IMG/VR virus record: IMGVR_UViG_3300037508_001510
Span: 1 to 22,160 of that record
Strand: one strand, 5' to 3'
DNA length: 22,160 nt
Source of the DNA: a virus
The translations under genes were made by a program, and so were the position numbers. Each line of letters opens with the position of its first letter. Positions within the stretch are counted from its first letter, which is position 1. Under the pieces are notes generated by a model that was not told where the DNA came from, did not search any database, and saw nothing but the letters and a program-made list of their open reading frames with translations. Positions 7,678 through 12,670 of this stretch are shown here, piece by piece.

Positions 7678-7705
7678 ATTATACACATCTAGATAACGAA
7701 GTTAA
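7678..7705 (-). promoter_or_regulatory. Candidate promoter of the glycosyltransferase operon
   Basis: A perfect TATAAT (7678-7683) on the minus strand about nine bases before the ATG at 7669. A weak TTAACT lies 16 bases upstream. It sits just after the terminator that closes the preceding transcript, where a new promoter is expected. The very short leader makes it less certain. Confidence 0.4.
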
Positions 7706-7730
7706 AAAAATAGGTCCCGAAGGACCTATT
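7704..7730 (-). terminator. Rho-independent terminator with UUCG tetraloop
   Basis: The minus strand reads AATAGGTCC TTCG GGACCTATT followed by a T run: a 9-bp perfect stem, an extra-stable UUCG loop and seven Ts. It forms the 3' end of the structured RNA at 7731-7864 and also ends transcription from the Ro-like gene. No T run follows on the plus strand. Confidence 0.93.
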
Positions 7731-7864
7731 CAGTAGCAGGTTGGCTTACTACTTTTTGTTTACAGTGAGAACGTCGAAACTCACCTTGTATAGGAGTACG
7801 GAGTTTGATGTCCTTACCTTCCCTATACTAGCCATTGTCGTATGGTTTGCTGTATCCAACCTAA
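7731..7864 (-). ncRNA. Y-RNA-like structured RNA downstream of the Ro-like gene
   Basis: The RNA is predicted to start at about 7864 (6 bases after the late octamer) and to end at the terminator 7704-7730, about 160 nt in all. A 7-bp helix (7856-7862 with 7738-7744, AGGTTGG/CCAACCT) closes it. A 1x2 internal loop and a UAC/GUA helix follow. Inside are three hairpins: CCAT/ATGG (7842-7845 with 7832-7835), a long arm closed by GTATAGG/CCTATAC (7822-7828 with 7788-7794), and GTGAG/CTCAC (7780-7784 with 7765-7769) whose loop contains TTCGA. The cloverleaf-like layout resembles the tRNA-like bacterial Y RNAs (YrlA) that bind Ro proteins. No ORF of note lies within it. The Y-RNA identity is inferred; the fold was drawn by hand. 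Confidence 0.72.
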
Positions 7865-7869
7865 GAACT

Positions 7870-7877
7870 TATTTATA
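7870..7877 (-). promoter_or_regulatory. T4-type late promoter (TATAAATA) for the Y-RNA-like RNA
   Basis: The exact octamer lies on the minus strand and overlaps the TAA stop (7873-7875) of the Ro-like gene. T4 late transcription starts about six bases after the last A, which here gives a start at about 7864, two bases before the closing helix of the RNA. It would let the RNA be made late and independently of the Ro mRNA. Confidence 0.68.
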
Positions 7878-9264
7878 ATACATTATATCTAGGCACATCT
7901 ACAGTGGCCCGCATAATAGCCTCAGGAGTCATTGCGGCACCACTTAGGACACCTTTCATAACACTGGGACTAAAGCCGCTCACTAGAGCTGTACCTCGCT
8001 GGTCAAACTTTACCGGAACATTGTTAGTGGCTCTTAGGTTCCAAAAAACAATGTTAGGCATAGCGTAACCAGCATCTTCATACTTACGCTGAATCATTTG
8101 ATGTGCCGAATCGTCAAACTTAACACATTCATCGAACTGCATGTCACTTAGAATCAACAGAGTCTTTGGCATGTCTGCCTCCGCTACTGATCCTTCTTTA
8201 GCGATACGCAAAATCTCATTAAATGCCTTGTGTAGATTGGTATTCATTCCCCAATCGCTACGCACCATTTGAATAAGTTTTTGACTCAACGAACCTTTTA
8301 AAACTTCTGCTTTGGTACTAGCACTAAAGGTCAAGAATACATCTTTAAAGACACTGCGATTCTTATCCGCACAGTATAATCCTAAACTTACAGCCGCATC
8401 TAAACAGGTTACGTTTTTATTGTTACCTGCTGGCGTATGCATACTTCCACTAACATCTACTAACGGAATAACGCTGTTATCACCGATATAGTCGGGTAAA
8501 GCAGCCCATTGAGCATCCGCTACAACATGATCTCCACCACTATTAATGGTTTTAATTACATCGTAGGGATATACAGCACTGGCATTCACCTTATCCTCAC
8601 CTTTAGTAAGGCGCTCTTTGTAGGCTGCGTATGCTTCTGGAGCACGACGACCAAAGGCCTTGTTGTAGCGAGCCGCTGCTAATGAAGGTAGTTTTCCAAA
8701 CTCTATAGTGTTCCATTCCTGGGCACACATTTTGGTTTCTACTACATTGGTTAGGCCCACTAACAACTTACGGTAGCCTTTAGGAGTCAGCCCCATGAAC
8801 TGACGAAGTTCTACTGCCTGGGCGCCCTTACGAGGCATCCACTTAGCACATAACTTCTGTCCATCACGCAGAGCTTGGTGAATAAAGGTATGAGCTGCAC
8901 CTTTGAAGCGTAAGGTTTGAAAGATTAATAAATCATCCCAACGACCAAACTCTGGCACAAAGGTTAACACACGATCCAACATGTCAGGATGTTGGCTTTC
9001 TAGATGAAGGAGAATATCGCGGAACAACTGACGTTCACCCGCGCCACCACGAACATCACGAGCCCATAATGCAATTTTCATTGCTAGGCCCGAATCTTCT
9101 TGAAAGGCACGTTCAAAATCTCCAACAATGTTTTTACCACGGCTAGCACCGATCTTGAAGAATAGGTCCACAAGGGCATTACCACTGTGAGCCAAAGCCT
9201 TCATGTTATTTTCAGTGCGAGCTTCCGCTGGTTGAGTTTGAACTGCTTCTGCAAAGGTAGTCAT
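7873..9264 (-). CDS. Ro60-like RNA-binding protein (TROVE/DUF2828-type repeats plus vWA domain)
   Basis: 463 residues from ATG 9264, chosen because AAAGGAGAAC lies just upstream; the frame opens earlier at 9303 but without a ribosome-binding site. Residues 30-235 are a helical-repeat region with LWARDVRGGAGERQLFRDIL and VPEFGRWDDLL. Residues 263-460 are a von Willebrand A domain: DVSGSM (D270, S272, S274) forms the MIDAS metal site, with WGMNTN (T342) and ILSDMQFDE (D374). The GMNT, SDMQFDE, PNIVFWNLR and ALVSGFS blocks match the DUF2828 relatives of the TROVE/Ro family. Ro proteins are rings that bind misfolded RNAs and Y RNAs, and orthologues are known in some phages. Structured RNAs flank the gene on both sides. 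Whether it behaves as a true Ro or only shares the fold is uncertain. Confidence 0.88.
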   Translation of the reverse strand: MTTFAEAVQTQPAEARTENNMKALAHSGNALVDLFFKIGASRGKNIVGDFERAFQEDSGLAMKIALWARDVRGGAGERQLFRDILLHLESQHPDMLDRVLTFVPEFGRWDDLLIFQTLRFKGAAHTFIHQALRDGQKLCAKWMPRKGAQAVELRQFMGLTPKGYRKLLVGLTNVVETKMCAQEWNTIEFGKLPSLAAARYNKAFGRRAPEAYAAYKERLTKGEDKVNASAVYPYDVIKTINSGGDHVVADAQWAALPDYIGDNSVIPLVDVSGSMHTPAGNNKNVTCLDAAVSLGLYCADKNRSVFKDVFLTFSASTKAEVLKGSLSQKLIQMVRSDWGMNTNLHKAFNEILRIAKEGSVAEADMPKTLLILSDMQFDECVKFDDSAHQMIQRKYEDAGYAMPNIVFWNLRATNNVPVKFDQRGTALVSGFSPSVMKGVLSGAAMTPEAIMRATVDVPRYNVL

Positions 9265-9294
9265 TTTTGTTCTCCTTTCTGTGTGTAAAATGAC

Positions 9295-9353
9295 AGGATG
9301 CACACTGTAGTTTCAATTACGAGTTGAAGATAAAGTTGCTGTAGGCATCCTAA
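9295..9353 (-). promoter_or_regulatory. Structured 5' leader of the Ro mRNA, related to the downstream Y-like RNA
   Basis: Transcription from the promoter at 9360-9388 should begin near 9353 with UUAGG. A 7-bp helix AGGATGC/GCATCCT (9345-9351 with 9295-9301) is followed by a 1x1 internal loop, a UAC/GUG helix and then AGCAA. A hairpin TTCAA-7-TTGAA lies inside. The first 18 bases agree with those of the RNA at 7731-7864 at 14 positions, and the closing helices differ by two compensated pairs. The ribosome-binding site lies about 20 bases after the element. A role as a Ro-binding leader, allowing autoregulation, is inferred. Confidence 0.6.
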
Positions 9354-9359
9354 GTATTA

Positions 9360-9388
9360 AGTATATGAGAAAAAGATATCTAAGTCAA
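9360..9388 (-). promoter_or_regulatory. Sigma70-type promoter of the Ro-like gene (TTGACT-17-TATACT)
   Basis: The minus strand has TTGACT (9383-9388) and TATACT (9360-9365), separated by exactly 17 bases. The predicted start at about 9353 lies at the 5' edge of the leader hairpin. It is in the short gap after the lipoprotein gene. Confidence 0.75.
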
Positions 9389-9405
9389 CAACTAGTTTGC
9401 CCAAA

Positions 9406-9651
9406 CTACTTGGGGCAATCTAGGCTCATTGATTTGACATCGTGTTTTTGAAGTAGCATAAGACCAGTAGCACGAACACTAGGATCTGAACTTTTGGTCA
9501 TTTCTATAAGGGCTTGAATACGAGCGGCTTCCATGACTACTAGGTCTTTGCTAATCTTTTCCTGTGCCTGCATACAGACGGCATAGTTATTAGTAAAGGC
9601 ACATCCGCCTAAACTCAATGCACTGACAATAATAAAAAGATAGCGTTTCAT
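9406..9651 (-). CDS. Small lipoprotein (81 aa)
   Basis: Starts MKRYLFIIVSALSLGGCAF, a type II signal peptide with lipobox L-G-G-C, so Cys17 should be lipidated and the protein anchored in the membrane. The mature part (about 64 residues) is helical, with QAQEKISKDLVVMEAARIQALIEM, and has a second cysteine pair (C27, C79). The stop is TAG, and a hairpin TTGCCC/GGGCAA overlaps it without a T run. An o-spanin was considered, but the mature part is not proline-rich and no partner gene is adjacent. The function is unknown. An AGGA ribosome-binding site lies about 8 bases before the ATG. Confidence 0.78.
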   Translation of the reverse strand: MKRYLFIIVSALSLGGCAFTNNYAVCMQAQEKISKDLVVMEAARIQALIEMTKSSDPSVRATGLMLLQKHDVKSMSLDCPK

Positions 9652-9667
9652 AATAGTCCTTTATTTA

Positions 9668-10270
9668 TTACATTATAGGGCCGTTACCGTTGCGAAAACC
9701 AATATGTCCGCCTTCGTTAACTATTCTTACATTAACTTCTTCGAGACTAATAGGAGCAAAGCCAGTTTGTTCAACGCAGACACAATGATATCTGTTATCA
9801 ATCTCATTGCCATACTTGAGTTCTCCAGTTTTCACGTCCACACCCACAATCTTCATTACACGATTAGCATGAAGGTGTCCGTGGACATTGCAGCCGAACC
9901 TAGCAAGGCTTTCTGGATGAACAGGAACATGGCTGAATATCATGCCGTTCATAACATGATATCCTCTAATGTCTCTAAAGTATTTGGTATAGTCCTCGAG
10001 TTTAAAGATGTCGTGGTTACCCCGGATAAGCACCTTGTCACCGTTAAGCCTACCAAGAACATGGAGAAACTTACGATTGATTACAACGTCTCCAAGGTGA
10101 TAGACTTTGTCATTTGGACGAACACGTTCGTTCCATGCTTTGATCATAAATTCGTCCATTTCTTCAGCACAACTGAAGGGACGAAGTGGGCTACCATCTT
10201 GTTTAGTAAAGACGGTGCAGGTTTTTTCGTGACCGAAATGTGTGTCACTGACAAGAAAAGTTGTTGGCAT
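9668..10270 (-). CDS. Calcineurin-like metallophosphoesterase (200 aa)
   Basis: ATG 10270 is chosen because GGAG lies upstream and the protein then opens directly with the first motif; an in-frame ATG at 10309 would add an unlikely leader. The dimetal motifs are complete: DTHFGH (D9, H11), GDV (D61), RGNHD (N85, H86), SHVPVH (H114) and VHGHLHAN (H130, H132). The family hydrolyses phosphomonoesters or cyclic phosphodiesters, and small phage members of this kind are common. The substrate cannot be read from the sequence. It starts two bases after the stop of the 83-residue gene and precedes the lipoprotein. The intact active site contrasts with the degenerate relative at 19324-20025. Confidence 0.92.
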   Translation of the reverse strand: MPTTFLVSDTHFGHEKTCTVFTKQDGSPLRPFSCAEEMDEFMIKAWNERVRPNDKVYHLGDVVINRKFLHVLGRLNGDKVLIRGNHDIFKLEDYTKYFRDIRGYHVMNGMIFSHVPVHPESLARFGCNVHGHLHANRVMKIVGVDVKTGELKYGNEIDNRYHCVCVEQTGFAPISLEEVNVRIVNEGGHIGFRNGNGPIM

Positions 10271-10271
10271 T

Positions 10272-10523
10272 TTATACTCCTGAATGTTTAATAATATACA
10301 TAGAAACAATAGGACCTTCTAACTTAACCACGTCAGATGCATATTTGTTCCATGTACTGGGTTGCCAACGCTTTAGAGGTTCTATCTTTTTTAACTTAAC
10401 CATCTTTGGATTAAGTTTAACAATAATGCCTATTTCTAAATGGTTATGGATAGGCCAAACTACACAGTCACCTACTTTCAGTTTCTGTCCTAGTTTATCA
10501 ACATGTAGGGATTCTTCTGTCAT
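10272..10523 (-). CDS. Hypothetical protein, small beta-barrel-like (83 aa)
   Basis: Not recognised. The sequence has LKVGDCVVWPIHNHLEIGIIVKLNPKMVKLKKIEP, a KOW/SH3-like alternation of short strands often seen in small nucleic-acid-binding phage proteins. It begins six bases after the 3' end of tRNA-Pro and ends immediately before the metallophosphoesterase start. No Shine-Dalgarno sequence is visible in the short gap, because the tRNA occupies it. Expression from the tRNA-containing transcript is likely. Confidence 0.72.
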   Translation of the reverse strand: MTEESLHVDKLGQKLKVGDCVVWPIHNHLEIGIIVKLNPKMVKLKKIEPLKRWQPSTWNKYASDVVKLEGPIVSMYIIKHSGV

Positions 10524-10529
10524 TGTGTT

Positions 10530-10606
10530 TGGTCGGTGATGAGAGATTCGAACTCCCGACCCTCTGCTCCCAAAGCAGATGCGCTACCAGCCTGCGCTAA
10601 TCACCG
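10530..10606 (-). tRNA. tRNA-Pro(UGG)
   Basis: Cloverleaf with acceptor CGGTGAT/ATCACCG, anticodon loop TTTGGGA (anticodon UGG), T-arm GGGAG TTCGAAT CTCTC and encoded CCA. It decodes CCA, a fitting codon for an AT-rich phage. The TAA of the 64-residue gene ends one base before its 5' end. Confidence 0.95.
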
Positions 10607-10801
10607 TTATATTGCAATTCGTAGTTTATTTAATTCTTCGTTGGTTAGAAACATTTGAAACTTTTTATGATATTCATTTGGATTTTTAGCATCTTTCCAT
10701 TTGGTATAAAAAGTTACAGATAGCTTTCCCACATCATATGATGGAATTGATGTTTCTATAAAAGTCTGATATCCATCGGTGTCGCTGATTAAGATTTTCA
10801 T
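10607..10801 (-). CDS. Hypothetical protein (64 aa)
   Basis: Not recognised. It begins MKILISDTDGYQTFIETSIPSY and ends NEELNKLRIAI, a mixed strand-helix composition without a signal peptide or cysteines. It fills the space between tRNA-Val and tRNA-Pro exactly: it starts nine bases after the tRNA-Val CCA and its stop abuts the tRNA-Pro 5' nucleotide. Excision of the tRNAs would release it as a separate mRNA piece. No clear ribosome-binding site is seen. Confidence 0.65.
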   Translation of the reverse strand: MKILISDTDGYQTFIETSIPSYDVGKLSVTFYTKWKDAKNPNEYHKKFQMFLTNEELNKLRIAI

Positions 10802-10809
10802 ATTATGTT

Positions 10810-10886
10810 TGGTGGACGGTAGAGGGTTCGAACCTCTGACCTACGCCTTGTAAGGGCGCCGCGCTACCAGCTGTGCCAACCGTCCT
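10810..10886 (-). tRNA. tRNA-Val(UAC)
   Basis: Acceptor AGGACGG/CCGTCCA-type pairing, anticodon loop CTTACAA (UAC), T-arm AGAGG TTCGAAC CCTCT, encoded CCA. It reads GUA. Its first two bases are also the last two of the TAG stop of the omega-like gene. Confidence 0.95.
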
Positions 10887-11115
10887 ATCTAACCTTTCTC
10901 AAATAATCTGTTTTAACAAGTCCTACCTGAATATCTAACAGAGCACTAACTGGCGTGCATTCATGTTCAATCTTACCATTTGCTCTGTTACGCTTTACAA
11001 TCTCTCTAGCTCTAGCGGCACCTATAAGCACCATGTTAAACTTATTGCCATCAAGATTTTTCAAGCAGGTATCATAATCAATACCTGGACCACGACTGAG
11101 AATTAACTTTTTCAT
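10885..11115 (-). CDS. rpoZ-like: RNA polymerase omega subunit-like protein (76 aa)
   Basis: From ATG 11115 the product is MKKLILSRGPG...; AGGA lies upstream. An open extension to 11181 is rejected because it runs through tRNA-Gly. NKFNMVLIGAARAREIV (residues 24-40) matches the omega signature (N-R-F-x-L-V-x-x-A-x-x-R-A-R), and CTPVSALLDIQVGLV fits its second helix. Cellular omega is about 90 residues and assists assembly of RNA polymerase by clamping beta'. A phage copy could modify host polymerase specificity or assembly, which suits a genome with two promoter classes (inference). The TAG stop overlaps the 5' end of tRNA-Val by two bases. It lies between tRNAs, downstream of the promoter at 11298-11327. 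Confidence 0.78.
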   Translation of the reverse strand: MKKLILSRGPGIDYDTCLKNLDGNKFNMVLIGAARAREIVKRNRANGKIEHECTPVSALLDIQVGLVKTDYLRKVR

Positions 11116-11128
11116 TACTATCCTAAAA

Positions 11129-11203
11129 TGGAGCGGGTAGCGAGAATCGAACTCGCGACGAACAGCTTGGAAGGCTGACACTCTACCACTGAGTTACACC
11201 CGC
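11129..11203 (-). tRNA. tRNA-Gly(UCC)
   Basis: Acceptor GCGGGTG/TACCCGC, anticodon loop CTTCCAA (UCC), T-arm GCGAG TTCGATT CTCGC, discriminator U, encoded CCA. It reads GGA. Confidence 0.95.
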
Positions 11204-11212
11204 ATGTTAAAA

Positions 11213-11288
11213 TGGTGCTGCTTGTCGGATTCGAACTGACCACCTACTGATTACAAATCAGTCGCTCTGCCAACTGAGCTAAAGCAGC
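11213..11288 (-). tRNA. tRNA-Thr(UGU)
   Basis: Acceptor GCTGCTT/AAGCAGC, anticodon loop TTTGTAA (UGU), canonical D-arm TAGCTCAGTTGGCAGAGC, T-loop TTCGAAT, encoded CCA. It reads ACA. A strong sigma70-type promoter ends three bases upstream. Confidence 0.95.
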
Positions 11289-11297
11289 ATAAAAACT

Positions 11298-11327
11298 ATT
11301 ATATACTATTCCATTGTATTGTGTCAA
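11298..11327 (-). promoter_or_regulatory. Sigma70-type promoter for the tRNA-Thr/tRNA-Gly/omega group
   Basis: Perfect TTGACA (11322-11327) and perfect TATAAT (11298-11303), 18 bases apart on the minus strand. It lies in the last codons of the 78-residue gene. The predicted start is two or three bases before tRNA-Thr. Confidence 0.82.
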
Positions 11328-11535
11328 GAACATCTTCGAATGATTCAACCACTTCCCAGGTTCCGTGTGGCGGACAAAACACATATGTTACTTCATCACT
11401 TGAACCATCTTCTCTCAATACTGTTCCTGGGTATACAGTAACAATAAGGTCTCGCCTAATAGCTATAGGCTTACCTTTATGTCCAGGACTGGCATTAGTA
11501 AGTGTTACAAACACGTCTCTATTTACCTTGACCAC
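11299..11535 (-). CDS. Hypothetical small beta protein, FlbD-like pattern (78 aa)
   Basis: Begins with GTG at 11535 inside the end of the 44-residue gene; a second GTG seven codons later, better spaced from AAGG, is possible. The pattern VTLTNASPGHKGKPIAIRRDLIVTVYPGT, then a strand and ESFEDVLDTIQ resembles the small FlbD-like fold (x-L-T-x-x-N-G-x-x, I-x-x-x-x-I-x-x-V, V-x-E-S-x-E-x-V). This is a pattern impression, not a firm family call. Its 3' end contains the promoter for the next tRNA group. The stop is TAG. Confidence 0.65.
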   Translation of the reverse strand: MVKVNRDVFVTLTNASPGHKGKPIAIRRDLIVTVYPGTVLREDGSSDEVTYVFCPPHGTWEVVESFEDVLDTIQWNSI

Positions 11536-11653
11536 GATAGGCCTTATAGGCTCTACGTTTATGTTTATTCATTGCGCTAGTTTTTGGTGTAGAGCCACCT
11601 TGACTAGTTCTTTTTACAACGACCTTACGATTTTGATTTACTGTCTTTGCCAT
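11519..11653 (-). CDS. Very basic small protein (44 aa)
   Basis: Starts MAKTVNQNRKVVVKRTSQGG and ends HKRRAYKAYRGQGK, with many Lys and Arg and almost no acidic residues, so a nucleic-acid-binding role is plausible. AGGAT lies six bases before the ATG. It starts 15 bases after tRNA-Leu and overlaps the 78-residue gene by 17 bases. The composition resembles ribosomal-protein-like or DNA-binding phage peptides, but I do not recognise a family. Confidence 0.72.
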   Translation of the reverse strand: MAKTVNQNRKVVVKRTSQGGSTPKTSAMNKHKRRAYKAYRGQGK

Positions 11654-11668
11654 GATTATCCTTTATTG

Positions 11669-11749
11669 TGGTGCCCCAGGCGAGACTCGAACTCGCACCC
11701 GAAGACTGGCTTCTAAGACCAGCGTGTCTACCAATTCCACCACCGGGGC
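11669..11749 (-). tRNA. tRNA-Leu(UAG)
   Basis: Class II tRNA with acceptor GCCCCGG/CTGGGGC (one wobble), D-arm TGGTGGAATTGGTAGACAC, anticodon loop CTTAGAA (UAG), short variable arm TCTTCGGG, T-arm GCGAG TTCGAGT CTCGC and encoded CCA. It reads CUA. The HNH gene ends one base before it. Confidence 0.94.
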
Positions 11750-11750
11750 T

Positions 11751-12071
11751 TTAATCGTTTAATTTTCCTTTACGCCTATAATGATCTTCCATTTTTTCGA
11801 TAAGCGTTCTATTCTCATACTTAACTCTATCCATTCTGTTTTCACTTGGCGTGCCCCAATATAAGTGTTTGGGGTTACTGCATTTACCATTGTTACAGGC
11901 ATGGCATACTAAAATCATATAACCATTTGGTATAGTTGTTTCTAACAAATGTGCTAATAATCCTTTACATAGAGTAGAGCCACCACCTCTTTCAATACAA
12001 TAATCGTCTAGATCTAGGTGTTCTTGCCTAACTGTTTTTGGACGTTTAATATATTCATATATATCCTGCAT
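11751..12071 (-). CDS. Free-standing HNH endonuclease
   Basis: 106 residues. The C-terminal half has CHACNNGKCSNPKHLYWGTPSENRMD, the HNH pattern with catalytic H57, N66 and H69 and paired cysteines (C56/C59/C64) that may hold a zinc. The N-terminal half has DYCIERGGGS. Such small HNH proteins are usually homing-type nickases or nucleases and often lie among phage tRNA genes. Here it fills the gap between an aberrant class II tRNA and tRNA-Leu almost exactly. No interrupted gene or intron is evident around it. No convincing ribosome-binding site precedes the ATG. Confidence 0.85.
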   Translation of the reverse strand: MQDIYEYIKRPKTVRQEHLDLDDYCIERGGGSTLCKGLLAHLLETTIPNGYMILVCHACNNGKCSNPKHLYWGTPSENRMDRVKYENRTLIEKMEDHYRRKGKLND

Positions 12072-12091
12072 CCAATATTTACAAATGATTT

Positions 12092-12186
12092 TGGTAGTAG
12101 GTTAAGGAATCGAACCTTACCGTTCCAGCCCATCTGACCAGTCTCCCGGGTTTATAAGTCCCAGCCGCACACCAGTGCTACCTACC
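12092..12186 (-). tRNA. Aberrant class II tRNA, apparent anticodon UAU (95 nt)
   Basis: Acceptor GGTAGGT/ACCTACT, T-arm TAAGG TTCGATT CCTTA and encoded ACCA are sound. The D-arm is a hairpin GCAC-TGGT-GTGC with only four loop bases. The anticodon stem is CTGGG/CCCGG around ACTTATAAA: a 9-base loop, or 7 bases closed by an A-A mismatch, centred on anticodon UAU, which reads the Ile codon AUA. A long variable arm (CTGGTC/GGCTGG, with wobbles) follows. Ile tRNAs are normally class I, so the combination is odd. Ile(UAU) would suit an AUA-rich genome. Alternatives are a Tyr- or Leu-derived tRNA, or a tRNA mimic. Confidence 0.6.
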
Positions 12187-12190
12187 ATAC

Positions 12191-12198
12191 TATAAATA
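12191..12198 (+). promoter_or_regulatory. T4-type late promoter (TATAAATA) for the GNAT-SGNH-ACP operon
   Basis: The exact octamer lies 28 bases before the GNAT start codon, giving a leader of about 23 bases. It overlaps the -10 box of the opposing sigma70-type promoter. Confidence 0.68.
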
Positions 12199-12223
12199 TA
12201 CTATCCCTTCCACTGTATGTCAA
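12195..12223 (-). promoter_or_regulatory. Sigma70-type promoter (TTGACA-17-TATATT) for the tRNA array
   Basis: The minus strand has a perfect TTGACA (12218-12223) and TATATT (12195-12200) with 17-base spacing. Transcription would start about two bases before the tRNA at 12186 and run through the HNH, Leu tRNA and small-gene series. Confidence 0.8.
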
Positions 12224-12226
12224 CAT

Positions 12227-12670
12227 ATGATTCGCCCAATAACATGGAGTCAAATACGAAAAATCTGGCATACTAGATTATGGCCTGATAGAACCAATGC
12301 CATTGAACCAGCTAGTGCTATGGTATACATAGAAGGACATAACATACATAACATGAATTTTTCACCTAGCTTTTTTGGATATTTCGTAGATAACGACCTT
12401 GTGGGTGTTAACAGTGGACATCTATGCGACGATAATTCTTTTAGATCCAGGGGGCTTTGGGTTGATGAAAATCATAGAGGTTATGGATACGGAAAAGAAT
12501 TATTAAAGGCTGTTATTAACCAAGCCAAACTAGAGTCAGCCGACTTCATATGGAGTTTTCCAAGAAAGACTAGTTGGCCTACATATAAGTCAGTTGGTTT
12601 TAAAAAAACCAGCGATTGGGTTAAAAGCGACACAAGTGAAGCTAATGTTTTTTGCAAGTTAGAATTTTAA
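12227..12670 (+). CDS. GNAT-family N-acetyltransferase
   Basis: 147 residues. The acetyl-CoA-binding motif A is seen as LWVDENHRGYGYGKELLKAVINQA (R/Q-x-x-G-x-G/A form, residues about 84-107). WSFPRKTSWPTYKSVGFKKT follows, the usual motif-B end with Y-x-x-x-G-F. It transfers an acetyl or acyl group to an amine of unknown identity. It is the first gene of a plus-strand group behind the late promoter at 12191. Its TAA overlaps the next ATG (TAATG), indicating coupling with the SGNH protein. No strong Shine-Dalgarno sequence is seen before ATG 12227. Confidence 0.88.
   Translation: MIRPITWSQIRKIWHTRLWPDRTNAIEPASAMVYIEGHNIHNMNFSPSFFGYFVDNDLVGVNSGHLCDDNSFRSRGLWVDENHRGYGYGKELLKAVINQAKLESADFIWSFPRKTSWPTYKSVGFKKTSDWVKSDTSEANVFCKLEF

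Noticed and set aside
9265-9303. Earlier start of the Ro-like protein at 9303
   Set aside because: It lacks a ribosome-binding site and would translate the leader hairpin; ATG 9264 has AAAGGAGAAC just upstream.
9406-9651. Lipoprotein as an outer-membrane spanin
   Set aside because: The mature part is not proline-rich, and no inner-membrane spanin, holin or endolysin gene is adjacent.
9704-10291. A 195-codon plus-strand open frame opposite the metallophosphoesterase
   Set aside because: The minus-strand frame carries all catalytic motifs and a ribosome-binding site; the plus frame shows no family pattern and is a shadow.
11116-11181. N-terminal extension of the omega-like protein
   Set aside because: These codons run through tRNA-Gly; the ATG at 11115 has AGGA upstream and begins the conserved part.
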